From NCBI GenBank assembly GCA_027422505.1, contig JAPQWV010000644.1:1-64000 (forward strand): a stretch of 64,000 bases of DNA. The letters are read 5' to 3'. Positions within the stretch are counted from its first letter, which is position 1, and each line of letters opens with the position of its first letter. Below are positions 1 through 12,321 of the stretch, piece after piece. This DNA comes from Craterostigma plantagineum. Lineage: Eukaryota > Streptophyta > Magnoliopsida > Lamiales > Linderniaceae. Made by a program: the position numbers and the translations under genes. The notes beneath the pieces are model-generated. The model searched no databases. It was not told the DNA's origin and saw only the letters and a list, made by a program, of their open reading frames with translations.

Positions 1-1461
1 GGAGGAATCTGGGAGGGTGTTACCAGAGAACAAAGTGGAGCACAAATCCCATGTAGTTATAGATGCATATGCTTGTCTTCCAATAACGTTGTAGAGAAAG
101 AAATTCAACCGACCACATCTTCCTCTGCCGTTGCCGAGAGCCCAACAACACGAAGAAGACCCAGTTACATTGAATAGAGTTGTTTGTGCTGAATGGAGAT
201 ACTGGACCATTTTTCCCGTCTGAGTTAGAGATGGTCACGAGTTACTGTAAAATAAGTGTGGCTACTGGACTCGTTAGAATGGTACTTGAATGTTATAAAA
301 AAAATGTCAGGTCAAAGGTTCTAACAAGAAGACCTCAGAGAAACTTTCAGCAATGGCAATAAATCTTATTATGCAAATAAGAGAGAATGTAGGGTTTGGG
401 AGTACAATGTTTGCGATCAGGCAGATCTCCATGTGATCCGTTGTGTTTCCTAATCCGGGTCGAACCTTTCTCATAACCGCACATCGTGCGGCAACAACAA
501 TAGTATATAGTTAAATGTTGGATTGTTGGGCACGTGAATGAAGATAAGGAGGTGATTAATAAAAAATAGTACGTCACATAGTCATTTTATCAAGGGCATT
601 TTCATTTCAGGCCCCTACATAAGTATCATTTAGGATTCAGACCTTCTTGGAAAAAATTTAGTTTTAAGGACCTATTTTTATGCAGTACCACTTTATTGCT
701 CTTACATACCAGTATGTTGAAATTCTATACCACAAAACCATAATTCGGTACCATTTTATGATCACCTGATACTAGTTTATTTTCTACAGTAGAACTTATT
801 GCTATGACATATCAGTATGTTGAATGTTTGTAACACAAAACGATCATTCTATACCAGTTCATATATCTTCATACCACTTTTTTACACCATACAAAATGGG
901 TCCTTTAACCTAAAAAATTCTCAAATGAGGCCTGAATTCGAAACCAAACCCTTAATACGGCCTGATTTCGAATTGATCCTTTTACCAATGATCATACTTA
1001 CAATTTTTTAGGTTATGGCTAAGCTTTATGATAAGTAACGGAAGTTTTCCTCATATTAGGTAAACTTCACCTTCATATAATAGTTTATTTATAAATATAG
1101 TTAATTATCTCATTAGTCACCATCATATATATATATATATATATTAATATATAGATGTACCAGTAGTTATTATTATTATTTTAAATATTTCATGTCATCC
1201 GAAATCCAAACTTTTGCCGAGTTTTTCCTTACCAAGTTTCCAAGCATCACCCCAAAATTGTTATCATTTAAATATTTCCCATTTAGGGTATCTCTTTACT
1301 AAGCATTCGAACGTTGAATTTATTTCTACCAATTTTCAAAATCTTCTACAATTTTGATCTTCTAACCCTAAGTTTCGAATTTTTCATTTGAATAATATTA
1401 ATATTTCTAAGTCACACCATTACACCGTTAATTACCTCATAAACCCTGTATTAAATTTTAC
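1..1461. other. AT-rich stretch without a recognisable gene
   Basis: No open frame here resembles a protein family I know. The short frames near 20-577 lack domain-like sequence. The stretch holds AT dinucleotide runs near 1120-1145. Its right part probably belongs to the LTR whose end is seen at 1471, but I could not find the other LTR end. Confidence 0.4.
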
Positions 1462-1500
1462 GGGTATTACATCCTCCCCTTAAAAGATTCGTCCCCGAAA
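1462..1500 (-). mobile_element. LTR end plus polypurine tract of a Ty3-type retrotransposon remnant
   Basis: Read on the minus strand, a purine-rich tract (TCTTTTAAGGGGAGGA, 1472-1487) runs directly into TGTAATACCC (1462-1471). A polypurine tract followed by TG at an LTR start is the usual end of a plant Ty3 element, and TGTAATACCC is a common LTR start in Del/Tekay-type elements. The LTR would extend to lower coordinates. No coding remnant of the element was recognised next to it, because a hAT fragment begins about 70 bases further on. Confidence 0.5.
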
Positions 1501-1570
1501 ATACGCCGACTGGAATAATTCGGGTTGACGATTGCTCTTATTCTCTTATTGATTTATCAGTCTTATCTAA

Positions 1571-2731
1571 AATGGGCTAGGCCGGTACGGGATCCGGGAA
1601 CCGTGGATTACCGGATCCGGTTCCCGGTTCCCAGTTCGGTTCGAAACCGAAACAGAACCGGCCCTAGCCATTGGGCCAACGTCTCTTTTATTTTTTTATT
1701 CGAAAAATACATTAAATGACCACCCAAACGAAAAATCTATAAATATCACCTCATTTTAACCATTTTAACTCACAATTACATCCAAATCTCTCTCTCTCTC
1801 TCTCTCAAAAACGCTCTACAAATCATCATCTTTATTATTATTATTATATTATTATATTATTATTATTATTCATATTATTAGCAATAATAATTATTTAATT
1901 TACACTACTACACACACTCACTTATTCTTGGAAAGAAAGTAGACGACCAAAAGGCGTCATTTGACGATTCTCTCCAAGACCTTTTTTATGTTTATGCAGC
2001 TGACCAGGGTCACAGTGTTGAGCGCCATAACAGCGACGAAGTCGGATCGTCGGAAGGACTTGGCGGCGCAATGGGACTACTACGAAGATTGAAGGCTCAA
2101 AAGACGAAAACTAGAACGCGCGCATCGGGGTCGAACACAAACGAGATCCAACACTACCTGAGCCACAACTTCCAGACTACTAAAGACTTCGACATTTTGG
2201 CCTGGTGGAAGTCAAACGCGACTCTTTATCCAACCCTATCCGCCATCGCTCGAGACGTTTTAGCCGTGCAAGCATCTAGTGTCTACTTCGAGTCCCCCTT
2301 CTCTATATCCGGGCGAATTATCGGCGATCGATGCACGAGCATTAGCCCAACTTCCCTCGTAATGCTAACCTTATTGACGGATTGGTATTTGGCTGAATCG
2401 AAGAACTGAAGGGAGAACGCCATCGATGAGTTTCGTTCTTCCAGTTCGGACGAAGACGAAGGGGCCTCGAACATAGTTATAATTAATTTTTTTGTAATAT
2501 TTACGTAGTTTTCTTTACTTTTTTATTTTTTGGAACAAAATTTTCGAATTTTATAAAAAACTGTCTCTAAGTTAAAAAAATAAAAAATTAAATGGGCCGA
2601 TTCCGGTTTTAGAACCGAAATTGGCCCATATAAGGCCCGTAGTTCAGCTCCGCGGTTCTGGTCGGTGGAAAATGGTCCCAGAACCAAAACCGGTTGAAGC
2701 GGGCCAGAACCGGCCCAACGCAGCCCATTAC
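1571..2731 (+). mobile_element. Internally deleted hAT-superfamily element
   Basis: The only coding remnant is a hAT C-terminal dimerisation domain (2071-2409). The flanks (about 1571-1675 and 2590-2731) are rich in CCGGTT/AACCGG words in inverted orientation. AATGGGCT near the left end faces AGCCCATT near the right end, consistent with imperfect terminal inverted repeats. I could not define an 8-bp target duplication, so the ends are approximate. The element lacks the BED finger and the catalytic core and should be non-autonomous. Confidence 0.55.
2071..2409 (+). pseudogene. hAT transposase C-terminal dimerisation domain fragment
   Basis: The 112-residue frame contains the order of motifs typical of hAT dimerisation domains (Dimer_Tnp_hAT): FDILAWWK, YPTLSAIARDVLAVQASSV, ESPFSISGRII and a closing TDWYLAE. 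In RICESLEEPER-like transposases this module lies at the extreme C-terminus of a protein of roughly 600-700 residues. Here the rest is missing. The same frame stays open upstream from about 1983 but with no recognisable domain. Best read as a relic inside a deleted element. A domesticated short protein is possible but nothing supports it. Confidence 0.7.
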
Positions 2732-3509
2732 CCAGGTCTTTGATTTAGTCCCACCTTCGTTACCTAATTTAGGCGGCACATTTCAATGTGTGGCTCGGCT
2801 CCTAAGATCAAGAAATACGGTCAAAGGTAAATCATAATTTATTAGCGTACCCGACACCACCGTCGGAAAGGTATCGTTTTCTTTGACCGTTAGGGCAAAT
2901 AATTTTCCATTGGCCGGTGGGAGTCTGTTGTCTAATTTTGCTCAACCAAATATGGGCCTCGGCCCAAGAATAAGTAATGGCCCACAATAATGGGCGATAT
3001 GAAGCCCATATCATTGGTCTTAATGGGCTTCTTTAACATTCATTCGAGGGCCCAATGCATTATGTAACAGTTTTTCCCGCCCACGAGTGAAAGATTAGCC
3101 GAACCAGCTAATATTGTATTATGGAATTCGTTTTCCCGTCCATGGCTGAGAGATTAGTTGTGCCAATCTCATACTGCCTTATGGAATACGTTTTTCATTC
3201 TATGGGTGAAACATTAGTCAAGTCACGTCATGTGCTCGATGAGCCAACTCAACAGAAGTTCGACAAGTTGAGCTCAAAATGAGCTTAATCTTAGAGCTCG
3301 AGCGCAGACTCTTAGACCCCTATATTCTAGTCAAACCGTTGCAAAAATGCCGACTTACGAACATGAAATAATACGATGTAAGGGAGAAAGCTATCATGTT
3401 TATCTTGTACACCACCCTTCGGTGTGAAGAAAAAAGTTTGCGACGCTAAATTCGACTTCCAACAAATACGAACACAGGACGTAATGATCATACGAAGAAC
3501 AGTACGAAT
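2732..3509. other. Non-coding stretch downstream of the U-box kinase gene
   Basis: No gene recognised. It contains a degenerate threefold repeat (3064-3240, listed separately). The part nearest 3509 is the likely 3' UTR of the minus-strand U-box kinase gene. Confidence 0.4.
3064..3240. repeat. Degenerate tandem repeat, about 60 bp x 3
   Basis: Three consecutive blocks share the order GTTTTTCCCG, a C/G-rich word, GAGTGAAAGATTAG or its variant, then TATTATGGA/CTTATGGA. Spacing is about 60 bases and divergence is high. Function unknown; it may be subterminal transposon sequence. Confidence 0.5.
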
Positions 3510-6500
3510 CTATTGAATCCTTTCTCGAATTGCGGATCTCAAAGCGTGGTTCGTCACGAGGTTGTAATGCGTAAGCTTAACGTTAGTCATGGGCGATGCC
3601 TCCTGACCGCTCTCGAACCATCCCTTGATCGCTTCTTCCTCGTACGTGAACCCGTCCGCCGCAACCACCGGCTCTTGCATCACCTCCTGTCAATATTCAC
3701 ACAAAAAAAAATCGTCAAACAAATGAAACGTTGTGTTTGGTTAAGGAAAGTAGGGTGAAAAAAAATGGGAGGAAAATAATTTTAATAAGTTTTTCTTTCG
3801 ATTTCCTTAGTTTTAACCATAAACTTAAACTAGATTTCCTATTCGGTTCATTTCCCTATCTATTTCTTCGACCAATCAAACATAAAAGTTACAGTAAACC
3901 CTCCATATACTCTATAAATCGATAAACTCTATGAAGTAATAAATTGCCTAGTCTCGACTTGGGCCTTTATAAAAAATCATCAAATTCGATAAATGATATG
4001 ATAATAAAATTTCAGAAAATCACTTTACAGGGTCCAGTTAAAAATCTAAATTAATAATTCTAATTATTACAATTATAAATATTATGATAATTAGCTATAT
4101 ATGAATCTATCCTAACTTCTTTAATCGCAGTTAAGAGTTTCAAAGAAACATATATGAATACTAGATTAGTTTAATTTAAAAACTCTCTCTTTTAATTAAT
4201 AAAATATTAATTTTTCGATTAATATCTCTCTAAATTAACAAGATTCAATGGTCCGATGTTATTAATTTAAGAGGTTTTTCCATTTTCTCCATTTTTCCTA
4301 CTGTTTCGACAAACCAAACACGCCTTTAAAAAAATCCAATCTTTTTTTCGAACTCACAAACCTGTAGGATGGGACAGACGAAGCAAGGGGGGATTCGAAC
4401 CCTTCGGCCGGGCCCCACACTCAACGACGACCCACAAAACACATTCATCGGTTCCAAAATCCTCCAAGCCTCGGAGCCCAGGTCGGCCCCGAGGCTCGGC
4501 TCCTCACCACAGCATCGAACCGCCAGGTGCGCCAGCTGTCTAGCCTGAACGAACGGCCAATCCCCAGCCGTCGGATCGAGCAGATCCATCACGGTCCCTC
4601 GATCAAGACCCTCCGTCACCTCGTCCGCCGCCGCCGATCGCCCAGTCAGCATTCGCAATAAAATGATCGCAAAACCATATACGTCGGATTTCGCATTCAG
4701 ATTGGTGGAGTAAGTTGCGAAATCGCCGAGCTTGGACATAAGATTGGAGTCGAAGAGGACGTTAGAGGGCTTGAGATCTCCGTGTAAGAGCTTGCAGCGA
4801 TGTACGAAGATGAGGGCCGAGCAAATCTCTGTGGCTATGCGTATTCGATCCTTCCAAGACAAAGGAGGGGTGTTGTTCTTGCAGTTGAGGCGATCTTCGA
4901 GGCTACCGTTGGGCAGATGCTCGTATACGAGGGCATAAGATTCTGGGCACGCGCCGATCAGCGTAATGACGTTCGGGTGCCTCAACTGCTCATCATGTTT
5001 ACCTAGAAAAGATGTGCGAAAAGGAAAATTTTTTAAGTGATGATGTATAAAGTCATCCTACGTAATAGAAGTTGGTTCAAAAAATTTCTGGACGTAAAAA
5101 TAGATAAAATTAAAAAATAATACACTCTCTCCAAGCTTAAGCCTTCATATGGATCAGAGTCCAGTCTAAGAGAGGTCATGCGTACGAATTCTCACGACCG
5201 GCCATTTATGAAAATTACATGTCTAAAGCCAAATAATCAGCCAGACATGAGGGGGCGCGTTGGTCGTAAAAAATATATAAGAATTAAAAATATGATGCAC
5301 CCCATGCAAACTTAAGCTTTTAGGTGAAATGCTAAATCAACGATAAACGTGTTATAGGCTCTTACTTCTTGCTGAAACTCAAGATGTCCTTGAGAACTAT
5401 TTGGCTTTGGCATCTTAATAGCAACTTCAGTATGACGAATATTGCCCCTATAAATAAAACAGTGGCCCTTTTCGCCAATCTTCGACGCTTGGCTGAAGTT
5501 GTTCGTTGCTTCTTGAATCTCAGAGAAAGAAAATTCGCGGAAGAACTGAGATACAGTCGAACTCGACGCTTCCATGGCTCGTCGTTTCTTACCTGCTCGA
5601 GTTCTCCGAGTGCATTATCGCAGTTGGTCTGAAGATCGTCTCTTTGATCCTTGTACTTGTGCAAAAGTTCGATCGCAGAGTACATTTTATGTTCCAACTC
5701 TTGGGCTGCCGTGTCTGAATCGGCGATTCGTCGCTCTAATGAGATTTTCTCTTCCTCGGCTACTCTGAGCTCTTCGGCGAGTTTGTCTAGTTTCCACTTT
5801 AATATCCGGCTTTCTCTTTACCTCTCACAAGCGCTTCTTCGGCTTCTCGTCTCTGTTTTAGCTCCTCAGCATACGTAATTTCAGATGCTTCAGCCTGCGA
5901 CGTTTATTGCAAATGGATAACAATTATAATGTTAATTCTAGACCAGTTAAGGATTGCAGTGGCACTATCTGTTCTATGGTAAGAAGAAATACACGAATGA
6001 GAAACGAGAGAAATTACCCTGTGAATTGCATCAGTAGCAACTTTCTCAGCTTTCCTTCGCATCGCTGATTCTTCGTATGCTTCTTTTCTTGAACTTTCTG
6101 CCTCGTCAGCTGATATCTCGAGTCGATCCATATGCTTCGGCGCAGGATCGAGCCCAAAGCGTTCGTTTGTATCGGTCCTTACAAGTGGGCTTAAGGTTAT
6201 AACATCCTCAAAGAGTTCAGCTAATGAACTAGTTGAAAGAGGTGAAGCTACTGAAGGACTTGTAATGGATAGATTTTCACAACTGCTTCGTTCTTGATTC
6301 TGGGGAGATTTCTCTTTGACTACTCCATTGGATGGTGATAATGGAACCACGGGCCTTTCCCTTCAAATATTACGGCAAGAATGAACTGTTAGAACTAAAA
6401 CGCATGTATGTGACTTTCAAGATGAAGCGATTCTAGGACCACATAGAAAAGAACGCAACGTTAAATGGATACCTCGAACAAATGAGGTTTCCCTTGCATA

Positions 6501-7452
6501 CGAACGACATATGACAGAAGCTAGGAGCTTCCTTCGAAACAAATATTGCTTTCTTCGACATGGGTTCTGTCATTTTTCTGAAATAAGGACAAAAGTCTTG
6601 GTTAAGCTCAGAGATGCATAATATATGTAATAGAAACACAATCTAAGAACATCTCATTGTGCTCCCATGTACTCTGAATAGAACTTATTCGCTGCAGCTC
6701 CCATTACAAGCCACTTTACGCCGATCTCAGATATTAACTTCACAAGTCCCTTCTCAACTGAGTCCGCCTCTGTCCATAGCTTCTCTCCTTCCACCTAAAC
6801 ACAGACACAATGTCGAGAAATTTACGTGATTCGTATTTGACTCTCAAATCACGATATTTTTACCAAGGAAGTCGAGCAGAGAAACAATGTACCTTTGCTA
6901 CACGGTTGCAAATCCTAGTATACTTGTCAAGAATCGTATGCATATTTCCTCTCATGTTCATGATATGCATTGACTTCTTCCTTGTCCACTAACTTAATCG
7001 GAAATTTACCTCCCACTGCAGAATTGAAACGAGAAATTGAAAATTCATACTTATCAGTTCAAATTTCAGAAAACAATTCAGGCCAGAACATTCAGCTTAT
7101 GCTTCCGTTCCCTTTCCAGAATTATTGAAGTCAATTGAATCTAACACAAACGATCGCTTTGAAATACATAATCAGTTTTCTTACTCGTGGGTATTCGCTG
7201 AGACGGCTGATGAACGTGAAGAACACAAACCCTCTTCATTCCGTTCAAATTCTTCAACGCCCACGTCAGCACCGTTTCGCTCTCCTTCTCGTCTTTTCCC
7301 AAAGCCACGTACATCACATCCTCTTTGAGCACCGGCGAAGAAGAAGAAGGCGACGGCGACGGCGACGTTTCGCAGTTCATAATTTCATCTGCACTGACCG
7401 CGCCGATCGAGCCCATGCTTGCCGCTAGCTGGTTCGATCGTTTCCACACCAC
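3510..7452 (-). CDS. U-box domain protein kinase, PUB33-like, with degenerate kinase domain
   Basis: Plant U-box E3 ligase fused to a receptor-like cytoplasmic kinase. Read 5' to 3' on the minus strand: a USP domain (7452-about 7186, continuing about 7009-6892, 6795-6665 and 6590-6475; motifs EDVMYVALGK, VCVLHVHQPS, WLVMGAAANK), a linker and coiled coil (about 6361-6020 and 5894-5580), kinase N-lobe (about 5575-5368; FSFSEIQEATNNF, VAIK lysine), kinase C-lobe (about 4990-4362; HGDLKPSN, KSDVYGF) and a C-terminal U-box. The U-box is split by an intron: CPILQ ends one exon at 4362 and EVMQEPVVAADGFTYE starts the last exon (3686-3510, stop 3510-3512). Oddities: the glycine loop reads GEKGHC, DFG is DFA, and the activation segment up to APE is missing without an intron, suggesting a pseudokinase. 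At least three single-base frame breaks occur (near 5585, 5367 and 5805). Confidence 0.85.
5090..5330. repeat. Intronic dispersed repeat inside the U-box kinase gene
   Basis: This stretch between the two kinase exons (AAGCTTAAGCCTT, then GAGAGGTCATGCG and AATTCTCACGACC) resembles the common plant repeat 'gaggtcatgagttcgaatcctcac'. A related sequence lies at about 30960-31160 in the LHCA2 intron. The word around CGTACGAATTCTC resembles a pol III B box. SINE-like origin is an inference. Confidence 0.3.
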
Positions 7453-8955
7453 TCTAAGTAATCAAACCTCCAAAATTTGCTTTTCGTAAAAAATCCCAAA
7501 AAAAAAGGAAAGAGAAGCTTTGGTGCGTCTGCGTTGGAGTCTTTCGCTTTGTGGATTATTTGATTTTGGTCAATTAAAATGTTTTACGTGAATTTAATTG
7601 GAAGAACATTCGATGAAATTAATGTAGGTTTCACCGCGAAGTAGAGGAGACTTGACTATAATTAATAGCTCATAGATGAAACATGGCTTTTAAATAATAT
7701 AATATCCAACGCCCAAGCCAAGTTCAAGTATTTGGTTTGGTCAACCGATCAAGAATGTTAAAATCTATTTCTTTTTCTATCTATTAAACTAAAGATTCTT
7801 TAGTTTTATGATTACTATTAATTCCACTTGACCACCTTAGTTTTTCTTGTCTTATGTAGATTTTGGACGATATATTACTCTCCCTATAGATCGGTGTACA
7901 TGTTTAAGCAAGAGGTCATACACGAACGAATACGAATATACTTGGAACCGACAACATATTCTTTTTTTTTATATATCGTATAATTAATTCATTAGATTCT
8001 TCAAATAAATTGAGTCCATCTATTGAGGTAACGCCATCTTTAAGATGATAAATCAGCGAGGACTTAAATACCCAACCAACACCAAGTCAAAGTATAACTT
8101 GTATATTTCGTGTTAGAGTAGGGTTGTATTATTATCACTAATGTTATTTTTTTTAATTATTGTCGTTGTTGTCGTAGTTGATGAGAGACTGACTATACAA
8201 ACTAGTATTATTCGCACACACTGTGGAATAAAATAAAATTAACTAGTAATAAATAGTTTGAATAAATAATATACTAAAAGTAGAATTTGGTTGTCGTTAT
8301 AAGGTTATGGAAGGTACGTGGTTAAATTTTTTTAAATTTTAATAGTAATTTATGTGGAATAAATCTGATTGGTCAATTGCGATGGCCCAATTGAATTTTT
8401 TTTATATAATTTTTAATAATAATAATGCAGAAAAAATCTGATTGAATTGAAAACTAATTGAAAGTTTTTATCCACCCTAAACTCTTTATAAAAGAGAATA
8501 GATGAACTTAGTTGCGCAAATTTAGGATCTCCCTAAACTATAACATAAATTCCGTGACGACACAAAGCTAATAAAACTATTTCCTAACAAATGCCTAGAA
8601 GCCAAATAAATTTTGAAAAGTATTTAAAAAAATTAATTACATATGATGCAATGACCTAATCTATTTAATCAGAAGTTGGGCTGATTATTTGGGCCCTTCA
8701 AATGAAAGAACTCCATAATAATTTGACCCAATAAAGGTGATGACGTGGATTTTGCGCCGTTGATGCAAGGCAGATGTTTTCCGTTTTCGCACTATAAAAT
8801 GCCCTTCCAAAGGCTCCACTTTGGCTCCATTTCCAAAACAGATCAAAGAAATTCGCGTTAAAGCAACTACAATTTTTGTCTCCATTTCGCGTTTGTATCT
8901 GCTATTTCTTAGTCTATCGTTGAACTTTCGAAGATTTTTCTCTTGAGATCCGCAA
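7453..8955. other. Divergent intergenic region between the U-box kinase and PRD3
   Basis: The flanking genes are transcribed away from each other, so both promoters should lie here. The sequence is AT-rich with no recognisable gene. The last about 150 bases before 8956 are probably PRD3 5' UTR. No transposon ends were found. Confidence 0.5.
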
Positions 8956-11900
8956 ATGAAGTTGAAGATCAACAAAGCCAGTGATCTCAGCTCCATCTCT
9001 GTTCTTCCACCTCAATTCAGGTTTATCCTAACTAACCTGAGCTTTGTCTTTCGTGTTTTGGAGAACTTGTTGTTATTGATCTTGTGTAAACTTAGAGTTG
9101 CGATTTAAACGAACGGATTTGTATACGTTCACTTTTCATGCTCCAATTCGTGTGGAGAATTAGATTTATCAATGAGCTTATGAGTTACTCTGTGTGATGC
9201 CTGTTTGTGTCTGATGACTTTATTCAAATCGCATGCACGTTTGACTATACAACGTCAACGAATAATCTTCTAAATGAGCAACATTAACTATTGATGCATA
9301 ATGATTCACCTTGCTATTGCGGGAAGCAGAGTTGTGTTTATATCGTCTACTTGATGATGAATCGGATTATTGGAATATTTGTTAGTACGGTTATCTCGGT
9401 TATATTGAAGTACTTGTGGCTTGTGCAGGTCAAATGTAGTATCTACTGGATTGGAGTCTTCTTCTGTGCTTGGAAGAAGCCAAGCGGTGTCACAGCTTCG
9501 ACCACAGCAGTCACAGCCTTCACTTTCACAGGCTGTTTCATCGCAGCGTGGTCTCTTCTCACAGTTCTCACAGAATTCTCAAGATGAGCCCCTTAATTAC
9601 GAGGTTTTATTTACTTCTTCGAATATTCGTTCTGTTTTATGCAACACTAGTTTAGGCTATTCTTATAGACTGCTGTATCATGAGCCTAAGGTCTTCGTTG
9701 ATAAATTGTCTGGTATGCTTCATATGTGTTTTATACTTGACGTTTATCGATGCAAAACTATTGTTGACTGCTTGTGCTTTGGAATGTTAGTTTAGAGAGA
9801 TATTCATGGTAAGGTTACGATCCTGATTGCAGTTTCCAAAAAGTTTTATAGGAAAGTTTTAAAGCTTTACCAAGTTAGGCTTCTTGAAAATGAAAAAATT
9901 GCCTTAAAGTTCGTTAGCTTGGTCAGTTTGAATTGACTGAGTTCTGAAACTTAATCTAGAAAAATGGATCTCAAGAAAGAGAGAATTCGGTAAGGAGGGC
10001 GTCTTGCTTGCCCCGTGTCAGTTACTCCCGAAACGAGAGTCAGATAATTGGTTCTAACACCTCCAACAATCTGAAGCAGACTTGGCCAAGTCAAGAATAC
10101 AAATGTAAGATTAGTCACCGACAGTTTTGTCATTAAGTACATCCTCTAGATATGTCATGTCATTGTTTTATAATTCAATTTTCTTATTCTATGTAGTTTG
10201 TAGAGAATTTGATTTTTAACGAACTGAAAATTGCCAAAATTGTGTAAATTTGGAATATTGATTTGAGTCTGCGATGCAATTATGTGAATGGTTAATGGAT
10301 GGTCACTCGAAATTCAACATCTTACTTTGCTCGAGCAGGTCAGATCAGTGAAGAACTAGAGCACAGGTTGGTGACAGTTGAAACTTCACTGAGCAGGCTT
10401 GGAATGATCTTGGACTCTGTTCAAAATGACGTCATACAAATTAACAAGGGTACAAAAGAAGTAGCATTGGAGAGTAAGTCGGCACATATTTGGATCATAT
10501 TTTGACTATGAGCATGCATTTATTCTCAAGTACAAGCTACTATATCTTTGCAATATCTTTGAAATGACTTAACAAGTCACCCAGCTGATTGGAATCAAAT
10601 ATAGATATCTTATGTTTGAATGCTTACTCATTATGGTGTATAATGGCTTCGAGTTGTTGCCGAAACTGTTTTTTGCCTGTGACAATTACTTGAGATAACT
10701 GATAGATTAATTGACTCTCGATCTCTTCTACAGTGGAAGGATTCCGGAAAAAAATGATAGTGCACGATGATAAGCTGCAAACTACGGTAACGATATCTTA
10801 CGTTAGCTATCAAAAAGATTTCACTCTTTATGCGCCTTTGTTTCTGGCAGAAGAGTTCTGAGCCTAATCCATGTCAACAACAGATCAAGGGACAAGAGGA
10901 CTTGAAAAGTCGCGTAGATATGGGCATGAAATCTTTGCTGGATCAGTTAAAACTAAATGTAAGCAAGGAAATTCTGCGAATTTGATGTCAATGCTGGCAG
11001 CTTTATCTGAGAAAATCGATGCTCAAATGGTGAAACTGCACTGCGATCTGAGCAATGATTTCGGCAGAGAAGTTCAGGCATGTTTCTAAATCTGTTCTAG
11101 TTTTAAGCTCAGAAGGCTACATATTCATACTGCCTCAAATTGTCATGATCCAAATCAACATCCATATAATTTGATCACCTTCAATTGAACAGTTGATTGT
11201 TTTCTTGTAATATATCTAGGCAATTGCTTGCATCATGAAATTGAACAAACAACAGATAGCAGAATCTTCTGTAGAATGTCCTAAGGTATGAGAATATCTG
11301 GTAATGTTGAACCTCTAGGGTACCTAAAAGCGTCTTTCATAACCTCCCTATTCACTCGTAGGTTTCATGTTCTCGTGTTCCTCCTAAGGAAGTTCAGCCA
11401 AAAATGTAAGTAAATTATCTCTGTATGGCTGATTTGAGTCCATGCGCAATCGCATGATCAATATGGAACCGTATCTGTTTACCGTATGGAGTTAGCTTGG
11501 GAAATTGTCAGTTCTTGTTTTGAGTTATTATCTGATATACGAATAGGGTTCTTCGGTATATTCGTAACATGTTATAAGTCGTAAAAGTGTTTAGGGCTGT
11601 AAAATCCAAAACTGAAGGTTCAGTGTTTGATCAAAACAAATTCACAAGTGCAAGCGTACAAATTTTGTGAACATATTGATTTGTTTTCCATTCTCATGAG
11701 CTTTTGTCTACCTCCGTTATTGTTTCCTTATCGACCGCGAGTTTTTTTACGTTGTAGCACTACAATACAGCCAAAAGGATTCCAAGAGCACCTACCGCCG
11801 ACTGTTGAACCAAGAGGTTGGATATCTGTTAAACCAGAAGTAATGGCCTTCAAAGTTGGAAATCATGGCAGAGGAGGAAATCAGGTAATTTTGTCACGAA

Positions 11901-12321
11901 AACTCGTAGCACACAATCTGTTGTTTAGTGATGCAAAGAGATGCTTGACAGCATATTGTAATGGTTTTAGCTGTTAGAAAATAATGATTGCTTTAAAGCA
12001 TTTTCATTTGGAACACAGGAAAACAGCCTTGTCATGATTCAGACGATGAGGAAATCAATGGAGGTTTTTCCTGCTTGCTCGAAGAGCCTGATACAGGTAA
12101 TTTGTTTTAGTGATTTCGAACATTTTCGACAGTTCTCATTCTGCGATTTCAGGAGAATAAATTCGTTGCAATGCATCTCACACTTGTAATAATGGGACTT
12201 CTTTGGGTTAGAAACATATAGCGGCTGTTCAATGGAGCATGTGAAGGAAGAGACTGCAAGAATACTAAAGAAAGCAAGGAGAAGAAAGAGGAAGCACTCA
12301 AATACCATCTTCATTGACTGA
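8956..12321 (+). CDS. PRD3: PRD3/PAIR1-like meiotic double-strand-break factor
   Basis: Plant-specific nuclear protein needed for programmed meiotic DNA breaks and homologue pairing (rice PAIR1, Arabidopsis PRD3). Eleven exons are readable: 8956-9020, 9429-9603, 9960-10104, 10339-10473, 10734-10786, 10851-11077, 11220-11285, 11362-11405, 11758-11884, 12019-12096, 12212-12321. Family hallmarks: the start MKLKINKASDLSSISVLPP, a Gln/Ser-rich segment (QLRPQQSQPSLSQ), the coiled-coil core CQISEELEHR...LGMILDSVQ and KGTKEVALE, an acidic stretch HDSDDEE, and a basic C-terminus ARRRKRKHSNT.FID that looks like a nuclear localisation signal. Exon phases agree across most junctions. Two single-base losses break the frame, at about 10980 (T run) and 12020 (A run). 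The intron after 11077 begins with GC rather than GT. The start was chosen because it matches the conserved N-terminus. Confidence 0.9.

Noticed and set aside
8685..8996. 103-codon minus-strand ORF over the PRD3 start
   Set aside because: It overlaps PRD3 exon 1 and its leader and has no recognisable domain.
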